The notes under the pieces: model-generated
Databases searched by the model: none
What the model was told of the DNA's origin: nothing
The model's input: only the letters and a program-made list of their open reading frames with translations
NCBI GenBank assembly: GCA_019136035.1
Contig: JAGVUW010000219.1
Location: 1 to 16,489 of the forward strand
From: Verrucomicrobiota bacterium
GTDB taxonomy: Bacteria; Verrucomicrobiota; Lentisphaeria; Oligosphaerales; JAFGRS01
Length of the DNA: 16,489 bases
Direction of reading: 5' to 3'
Position numbers and translations under genes: made by a program
Shown here: positions 8,275-16,489 of the stretch, one piece after another
Layout of the letters: the number at the start of each line of letters is the position of its first letter
How positions within the stretch are numbered: position 1 is the first letter of the stretch

Positions 8275-8586
8275 TCAGATCTTGATGCTGATGTCCACGC
8301 CGGCCGGCAGGTTGAGCTTCTTCAGCTCGTCGACGGTCTTGGCGGTGGGGTTGATGATATCCAGGACCCGCTTGTGCGTGCGGATTTCGAACTGCTCCAT
8401 GGACTTCTTATTCACGTGCGGCGAGCGGTTGACCGTGAAGCGCTCGATGCGCGTCGGCAAGGGAATCGGGCCGGCGATCTGGGCACCGGTGCGCTTCACC
8501 GTCGTCACGATCTCGCTGGTGGACTGATCCAGGATGCTGTGCTCAAAGGCCTGGAGTCGAATGCGAATCTGCTGTCTGTTAGCCAT
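8275..8586 (-). CDS. rpsJ: 30S ribosomal protein S10 (NusE)
   Basis: Head protein of the 30S subunit. As NusE it also pairs with NusB in transcription antitermination and links NusG-bound polymerase to the leading ribosome. The 103-aa product has the typical IRIRLQAFEHSILDQS start, GPIPLPTRIERFTVNRSPHVNKKS loop and MEQFEIRTHKRVLDI, ending in a GVDISIKI strand. It starts at ATG 8586, only eight bases after the EF-G gene, with no tuf gene between them. This joins the str and S10 clusters into one unit, as known from several phyla including Chlamydiae and Planctomycetes. Confidence 0.98.
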   Translation of the reverse strand: MANRQQIRIRLQAFEHSILDQSTSEIVTTVKRTGAQIAGPIPLPTRIERFTVNRSPHVNKKSMEQFEIRTHKRVLDIINPTAKTVDELKKLNLPAGVDISIKI

Positions 8587-8594
8587 GTCTACCG

Positions 8595-10703
8595 TCAGAC
8601 CTCTTTACACGACCCGACTGCTTGTTCCGCGACCGGCTCGTAGTGAGACGGCTCCGCTGCCACGTCGGCACGGCCGCGCGTCAGCGAGCGCAACGCCGTC
8701 GCGTACCCGAACAACTCCGCCAGCGCCACACGGGCGACCACCCGTGCGCTCCCACAGGCCAGCGAGTCCACCTCCGTGATCCGTCCGTGGCGGCTGGCGA
8801 GGTCGCCCATGACGTCGCCCATGCATTCAGGCGGCGTCAGCACCTCCACGGCCATGACAGGCTCCAGGACCACCACACCGGCCTTGCGTACCGCATCATT
8901 CAAGGCCAGTGTCGCGGCTGCCCGGAAGGCCAGGTCCGACGAGTCCGTCGCATCATACGACCCGTCGCAGACCCGCACGTGACAGTCTGTCAGGGGCAGA
9001 TCACCATCGATACCGCTGTCGGCGGCCTCGCGCAGGCCGGCCTCCACTGCGTTGTGGAACACCGCAGGAAGCCGCTCCTCCGAGAGGTCCAACTCCACCG
9101 ACACGCCATGCCCTTGCGGGCGCGGTTCGATCTCCAATCCAATCACGGCATACTGACGGGCACTGCCCATCTGCCGTACAAAGGTCATCGTCGCGGCCGC
9201 CCGGCCGCGTATCGTCTGTCGATAGCTCACCCGCGGGCGGCCGACGCGCACCGCCACCCCGAAGTCGCGCTCGAGGCGGTCACGGACGACGTCCAGATGG
9301 AGCTCGCCCATGCCGGCCAGCAGGGTCTGGCCGGTGTACACGTCGGTATGGACCCGCAGCGTCGGGTCGTCCAGCGCCAGCTCGCGCAGGGCGCTGTGCA
9401 GACGCTCGCTGTCGCCCGCCTGCCGCGCCTCGACGGCGACGCTCACCACCGGCTCGGGGAACCGTATCGCATTCAGGGCAATGGGCGCGTCCGGGGCACA
9501 CAGGGTGTCGCCGGTATGCGTATCCACGCTCAGGCCCGTGACCGCGGCGATATCGCCGCTGAAGGCTTCGCTGCGCTCTTCCGCCATGTTGGCGTGAATC
9601 TGCAACACCCCGGCAATGCGCTCGACCGAACCGGTGCGGGCATTGCGCACCGACATCCCGGGGCGGGCGGTGCCGCTGTAGACACGCATGTAGGTCAGCC
9701 GGCCGCCGGGGGCATCCCCGACCGTCTTGAAGGCCAGTGCCGAAAACGGCTCTGCATCGCCGATATGGCGCACCAGCGGCCGGCCGCTCGCCGGCTCGAC
9801 GCCCGCGACCAGGGGGACAACCACCGGCGAGGGCAGATACGACACCACCGCGTCAAGAAGAGCCGCCACGCCCTGGTTCCGCAGCGCGCTGCCGCAGGTC
9901 ACGGGAACGACCTGGCCGCTCAGGGTCGCCCGCCGCAGGGCCGCATGGAGCTCCTCGGCCGGCGGCTCTTCATCATTCAGAAAACGCGTCATAATCACGT
10001 CGTCGGTCTCGGCCAGACACTCGATCAGCAACGACCGCGCCGCGGCCACCGCCGACACCACCTCGGCCGGAAGATCCGCCGCCGTGGCCGCGCCCGACTC
10101 CGAAAACACGTGGGTGCGACGGGTGATGACATCGACGATGCCCTCGAAACTGCCCTCGCGGCCCACCGGAACCTGTATCGCCAGCGGCGTCGCGTGCAGA
10201 CGCTCGCGCATGCTCTCCAGAACCCGCTCCATCGAGGCCCCGGGGCGGTCCAGCTTGTTGACGAAGGCGACCACAGGAATGCCGTGCCGGCGCGCCTGAC
10301 GCCAGACGCTCTCCGACTGCGGCTGCACGCCGCGCACACCGCAGAACACCGCCACGGCCCCGTCCAGGACCCGCAGGCTGCGCTCGACCTCGGCCGTGAA
10401 ATCGACGTGGCCCGGGGTGTCGATGATGCTCACCTGGTGGCCCTGCCAGGGGCAGACGGTGGCCGCACTGGTGATGCTGATGCCGCGCTCGCGCTCCTGG
10501 ATCATCCAGTCCATGACGGCCGTGCCCTCATGGACCTCGCCCATGCAGGCATTGACGCCCGTACAGTAGAGGATCCGCTCGGTCAGGGTCGTCTTGCCGG
10601 CGTCGATGTGCGCCATGATGCCGATGGTCCGCACACGCTCAAGCGGCACAGCGCGACCGGGCGCCTGAGCCGACGACATGACGTGTGAGGGTACCTCGAC
10701 CAT
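8595..10703 (-). CDS. fusA: Elongation factor G-family GTPase, divergent in domain IV (EF-G2-like features)
   Basis: Translational GTPase in the str-operon position of EF-G. G motifs are intact: AHIDAGKT (31-38), the switch I segment ERERGISIT, DTPGH, NKLD and CGSAL. Domain II (GRLTYMRVYSGT), domain III (GMGELHLDV) and domain V (GDVMGDLASRHGRI, FGYATALRSLTRGRA) are clear. Domain IV departs from translocating EF-G: the loop normally QSGGRGQY reads RQMGSARQY (510-518), the IVGGVIP stretch is missing (about five residues shorter), and the tip SYH(D/E)VDSS reads SYDATDSS, with Asp584 (GAT, 8952-8954) for the catalytically important His. NKLD with xGAS and the lost VGGxIP recall mitochondrial EF-G2 and the spdEFG2 group, linked to ribosome recycling. 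Start ATG 10703 has only a weak upstream GGGGATGG; ATG 10679 is an alternative. The family call is firm; the paralogue class is inference. Confidence 0.93.
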   Translation of the reverse strand: MVEVPSHVMSSAQAPGRAVPLERVRTIGIMAHIDAGKTTLTERILYCTGVNACMGEVHEGTAVMDWMIQERERGISITSAATVCPWQGHQVSIIDTPGHVDFTAEVERSLRVLDGAVAVFCGVRGVQPQSESVWRQARRHGIPVVAFVNKLDRPGASMERVLESMRERLHATPLAIQVPVGREGSFEGIVDVITRRTHVFSESGAATAADLPAEVVSAVAAARSLLIECLAETDDVIMTRFLNDEEPPAEELHAALRRATLSGQVVPVTCGSALRNQGVAALLDAVVSYLPSPVVVPLVAGVEPASGRPLVRHIGDAEPFSALAFKTVGDAPGGRLTYMRVYSGTARPGMSVRNARTGSVERIAGVLQIHANMAEERSEAFSGDIAAVTGLSVDTHTGDTLCAPDAPIALNAIRFPEPVVSVAVEARQAGDSERLHSALRELALDDPTLRVHTDVYTGQTLLAGMGELHLDVVRDRLERDFGVAVRVGRPRVSYRQTIRGRAAATMTFVRQMGSARQYAVIGLEIEPRPQGHGVSVELDLSEERLPAVFHNAVEAGLREAADSGIDGDLPLTDCHVRVCDGSYDATDSSDLAFRAAATLALNDAVRKAGVVVLEPVMAVEVLTPPECMGDVMGDLASRHGRITEVDSLACGSARVVARVALAELFGYATALRSLTRGRADVAAEPSHYEPVAEQAVGSCKEV

Positions 10704-10732
10704 GGTGACGCCATCCCCGACCGGACCGACAC

Positions 10733-10745
10733 GGCCCGGCGGGCC
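10733..10745 (-). other. Hairpin in the rpsG-fusA gap
   Basis: GGCCC-GGC-GGGCC (plus-strand reading) forms a 5-bp, all-GC stem seven bases after the rpsG stop. The same 13-base sequence occurs on the minus strand at 11346-11358 after rpsL. No T-tract follows, and the operon clearly continues, so an RNA processing or stabilising role is more likely than termination. Confidence 0.4.
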
Positions 10746-10751
10746 TCCGTA

Positions 10752-11222
10752 TTACCAGCGGTAGTGAGCAAACGCCCGGTTGGCGTTGGCCATCTTGTGC
10801 GTGTCGTCACGCTTCTTCACGGCGTTGCCCGTGTTGTCGTAAGCATCGAGCAGCTCGGCCGCCAGCGCGTCCCTCATCGGCATGCCGTGACGGGCCCGGG
10901 CATAGCCGGTGATCCAGCGCATCGCCACCGCAACCTGACGCTCCGGAGCCACTTCCAGCGGCACCTGATAGGTCGCACCACCGACGCGGCGGCTCTTGAC
11001 CTCAAGGCGCGGCTTGACGTTCTCGAGAGCCTGCAGGAACACTTCCATGGGCTCAACGCCCTTCTTACGCTCGGCAATCGTCTCCATGGCGCCGTAGACG
11101 ATCGTCTGCGCCGTGGCCTTCTTGCCGCGTTCCATGATGGTGTTGATCAGCCGCGCCACCAGGTCGCTGTTGTAGCGCACATCCGGTGTCAAAGGACGCT
11201 TCTCTGCTTTACGCCGTCTCAT
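10752..11222 (-). CDS. rpsG: 30S ribosomal protein S7
   Basis: Primary 16S rRNA-binding protein that organises the 30S head and lines the E site; in E. coli it is the str operon repressor. From ATG 11222 it is 156 aa, starting MRRRKAEKRPLTPD. The open frame extends 18 codons further upstream, but AGGA seven bases before this ATG and the family alignment support it. Hallmarks: VARLINTIMERGKK, a beta hairpin EVKSRRVGGATYQVP, and the C-terminal MRDALAAELLDAYDNTGNAVKKRDDTHKMA segment, here quoted only in part by its ends MRDALAAEL and TGNAVKKRDDTHKMA. It lies between rpsL (161 nt) and fusA (48 nt). Confidence 0.97.
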   Translation of the reverse strand: MRRRKAEKRPLTPDVRYNSDLVARLINTIMERGKKATAQTIVYGAMETIAERKKGVEPMEVFLQALENVKPRLEVKSRRVGGATYQVPLEVAPERQVAVAMRWITGYARARHGMPMRDALAAELLDAYDNTGNAVKKRDDTHKMANANRAFAHYRW

Positions 11223-11298
11223 CGTCTTATCCTGGCTTGCCGAACCTCGGTAGGGCGGCCGCTGCCGCTGCCGCACCGACTGTTATTCTCGAGCGACC

Positions 11299-11358
11299 CC
11301 CGGCCGTAGCCGGGCCTGTGAATACGTGCCGACGGCCGCCGGCACGGCCCGCCGGGCC
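11299..11358 (-). other. Hairpin cluster in the 161-nt rpsL-rpsG gap
   Basis: Three GC stems follow each other: CCCGGC-CGTA-GCCGGG (11299-11314), CGTGCCG with CGGCACG (11325-11346, 8-nt loop), and GGCCC-GCC-GGGCC (11346-11358). They start about 26 nt past the rpsL stop on the minus strand. No T-tract is present. This would fit a processing or attenuation site that adjusts rpsG relative to rpsL, but only the dyads are observed. Confidence 0.45.
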
Positions 11359-11383
11359 ACACCGAACGCGACCGCGCTCCTCA

Positions 11384-11755
11384 TCACTTCGGACGCTTGG
11401 CGCCGTACTTGCTGCGGCCGCGACGGCGCGCCTCGACACCGAGGGAGTCCAGCGAACCGCGCACGATGTGGTAGCGCACGCCGGGCAGGTCACGCACACG
11501 ACCGCCACGCACCAGGACGACGCTGTGCTCCTGGAGGTTGTGACCCTCACCGCCGATGTACGCGGTCACCTCTTCGCCGTTGGTCAGGCGCACACGGGCG
11601 ACCTTGCGCAACGCCGAGTTCGGCTTTTTCGGCGTCCGCGTGGTCACCTGCAGGCACACGCCGCGACGCTGCGGGCAACGCGCCAGAGCGCGGACCTTGT
11701 TCTTCTTGGTCTTGGCCGAGCGGCCCTTCCTGACAAGCTGGTTGATCGTCGGCAT
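11384..11755 (-). CDS. rpsL: 30S ribosomal protein S12 with Arg88
   Basis: Decoding-centre protein that controls accuracy and is the classic streptomycin-resistance determinant. The 123-aa product from ATG 11755 starts MPTINQLVRKGR; AAGGGA seven bases upstream supports this start over the longer frame to 11806. Conserved parts: CPQRRGVC (27-34), TPKKPNSALRKVARVRLTNG with Lys43 and Lys44 kept, GGEGHNLQEHS, and GGRVRDLPGVRYH (84-96). Position 88, Lys in most bacteria, is Arg (CGT at 11492-11494); in other bacteria the Lys-to-Arg change here gives streptomycin resistance. Asp89, the methylthiolation site of RimO in E. coli, is present. The gene follows rpoC after a 137-nt spacer with a strong hairpin. 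Confidence 0.98.
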   Translation of the reverse strand: MPTINQLVRKGRSAKTKKNKVRALARCPQRRGVCLQVTTRTPKKPNSALRKVARVRLTNGEEVTAYIGGEGHNLQEHSVVLVRGGRVRDLPGVRYHIVRGSLDSLGVEARRRGRSKYGAKRPK

Positions 11756-11768
11756 TCCGGTTCCCTTG

Positions 11769-11798
11769 TTGACACCTGCGCGAAACAAGTCTGATAAT
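11769..11798 (+). promoter_or_regulatory. Promoter-like sequence antisense to the operon, upstream of rpsL
   Basis: On the plus strand TTGACA (11769-11774) is followed after 18 bases by GATAAT (11793-11798), 6/6 and 5/6 matches to sigma70 hexamers. It lies in the most AT-rich patch of the rpoC-rpsL spacer and points into the 3' end of rpoC in antisense. No matching forward promoter for rpsL was recognised. It could be chance or a source of antisense RNA. Confidence 0.35.
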
Positions 11799-11846
11799 GT
11801 AGGCAATGTCGTGCCACGGCCACTGTCGCAACGGCCGCCGGCGCGC

Positions 11847-11869
11847 GGGCCTGCCCGACGGGCAGGCCC
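11847..11869 (-). other. Strong intercistronic hairpin between rpoC and rpsL
   Basis: GGGCCTGCCC (11847-11856) and GGGCAGGCCC (11860-11869) form a perfect 10-bp stem with a 3-nt loop, 24 nt past the rpoC stop. No T-run follows on either strand. Such a structure between rpoC and rpsL could be an RNase III-type processing site, a partial terminator or an mRNA stabiliser separating polymerase from ribosomal protein messages. It is the most stable short dyad in the operon spacers. Confidence 0.55.
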
Positions 11870-11892
11870 CTCGCCGCCGGCCGCGTACCTTC

Positions 11893-16107
<4,215 letters not shown>

Positions 16108-16183
16108 GGCAACTGCCCTCCAGATAGGAACGGGACTGGGTCCCAGATTGTCGACTCTTTGCCCGCTTCGCGCCCGGCCCCAC

Positions 16184-16489
16184 TCAGGCCAACGCCGTCT
16201 TGCCGTGCTTGACGCGTACGTCCAGGCACAGGCTCATCATCTCGCGCATGAGCACGTTGAAGCTCTCCGGCGTGCCCGCCTCGAGAGTGTTATCGCCGCG
16301 CATGATCGACTCGTAGATCTTGGTGCGGCCGACCACGTCGTCGCTCTTGACCGTCAGCATCTCCTGCAGGGCGTGCGCGGCGCCATAGGCCTCCAGCGCC
16401 CACACCTCCATCTCGCCAAAACGCTGACCGCCATGCTGGGCCTTGCCGCCCAGGGGCTGCTGCGTCACCAGCGAGTACGGCCCCACCGC
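16184..16489 (-). CDS. rpoB: DNA-directed RNA polymerase subunit beta, C-terminal end (partial)
   Basis: Only the last 101 codons lie in the window; the 5' part runs off the right edge. The visible sequence, GPYSLVTQQPLGGKAQ, GGQRFGEMEVWALEAYGAAH, LQEMLTVKSDDVVGRTK and a PESFNVLMREMMSLCLDV end, is the highly conserved beta-subunit clamp-anchor region that contacts beta'. The stop is TGA at 16184-16186. The rifampicin-binding region is outside the window, so resistance cannot be judged. It leads directly into rpoC in the usual order. Confidence 0.97.
   Translation of the reverse strand, partial: AVGPYSLVTQQPLGGKAQHGGQRFGEMEVWALEAYGAAHALQEMLTVKSDDVVGRTKIYESIMRGDNTLEAGTPESFNVLMREMMSLCLDVRVKHGKTALA

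Noticed and set aside
8622..10688. Open frame of 688 codons on the plus strand opposite the EF-G gene
   Set aside because: Same kind of shadow: composition is Arg/His/Gly-rich, no family resemblance, and EF-G motifs on the minus strand are intact throughout.
11802..11816. Sigma54-like TGGCACG...TTGC on the minus strand upstream of rpsL
   Set aside because: The distance between the GG and GC elements is one base shorter than the strict -24/-12 spacing, and ribosomal operons are not usual sigma54 targets.

Overview
The window is a GC-rich chromosomal segment from a Gram-negative-type bacterium. The lipopolysaccharide core enzyme WaaA and the RpoC layout, which retains the large insertion between trigger-loop halves seen in Gram-negatives, both point that way. 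No rRNA marker is present, so the phylum cannot be read directly. The direct run rpoB-rpoC-rpsL-rpsG-fusA-rpsJ with no tuf gene, and an EF-G with EF-G2-like features, would fit a member of the PVC group (Planctomycetes, Lentisphaerae, Kiritimatiellae and relatives) or a related uncultured phylum. That placement is inference only.

Right part (about 5.4-16.5 kb, all minus strand): a fused beta / str / S10 transcription-translation operon. Read in transcription order it is rpoB (3' end only), rpoC, rpsL, rpsG, an EF-G gene, rpsJ, rplC, rplD, rplW, rplB, rpsS. Genes from the EF-G gene onward are packed with gaps of 1-40 nt or a one-base overlap. The rpoC-rpsL and rpsL-rpsG gaps are longer (137 and 161 nt) and carry GC hairpins. 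The operon stops after rpsS: a hairpin plus T-tract (about 5397-5448) follows, and the usual rplV, rpsC, rplP, rpmC and rpsQ are missing.

Left part: a 539-bp gene-free stretch (4992-5530) with an inverted GGGACACC / GGTGTCCC repeat; a GNAT acetyltransferase of the Eis-like two-GNAT plus SCP2 architecture (minus strand); a convergent intergenic region with a strong hairpin and a 9-bp tandem repeat; htpG (Hsp90, plus strand) with a good sigma70-type promoter and a structured leader; divergent waaA (Kdo transferase, minus strand); and a 67-bp tandem repeat at the left edge.

No CRISPR array, prophage, transposase, tRNA or rRNA was seen, and I found no convincing novel multi-gene system. The points most worth a second look are: (i) the str-operon EF-G, which has Asp where translocating EF-Gs have the domain IV tip His and lacks the VGGxIP segment; (ii) ribosomal protein S12 with Arg at the Lys88 position whose K-to-R change gives streptomycin resistance in other bacteria; (iii) the S10 operon cut after rpsS with inverted repeats at the break; (iv) several short repeat families in the spacers.
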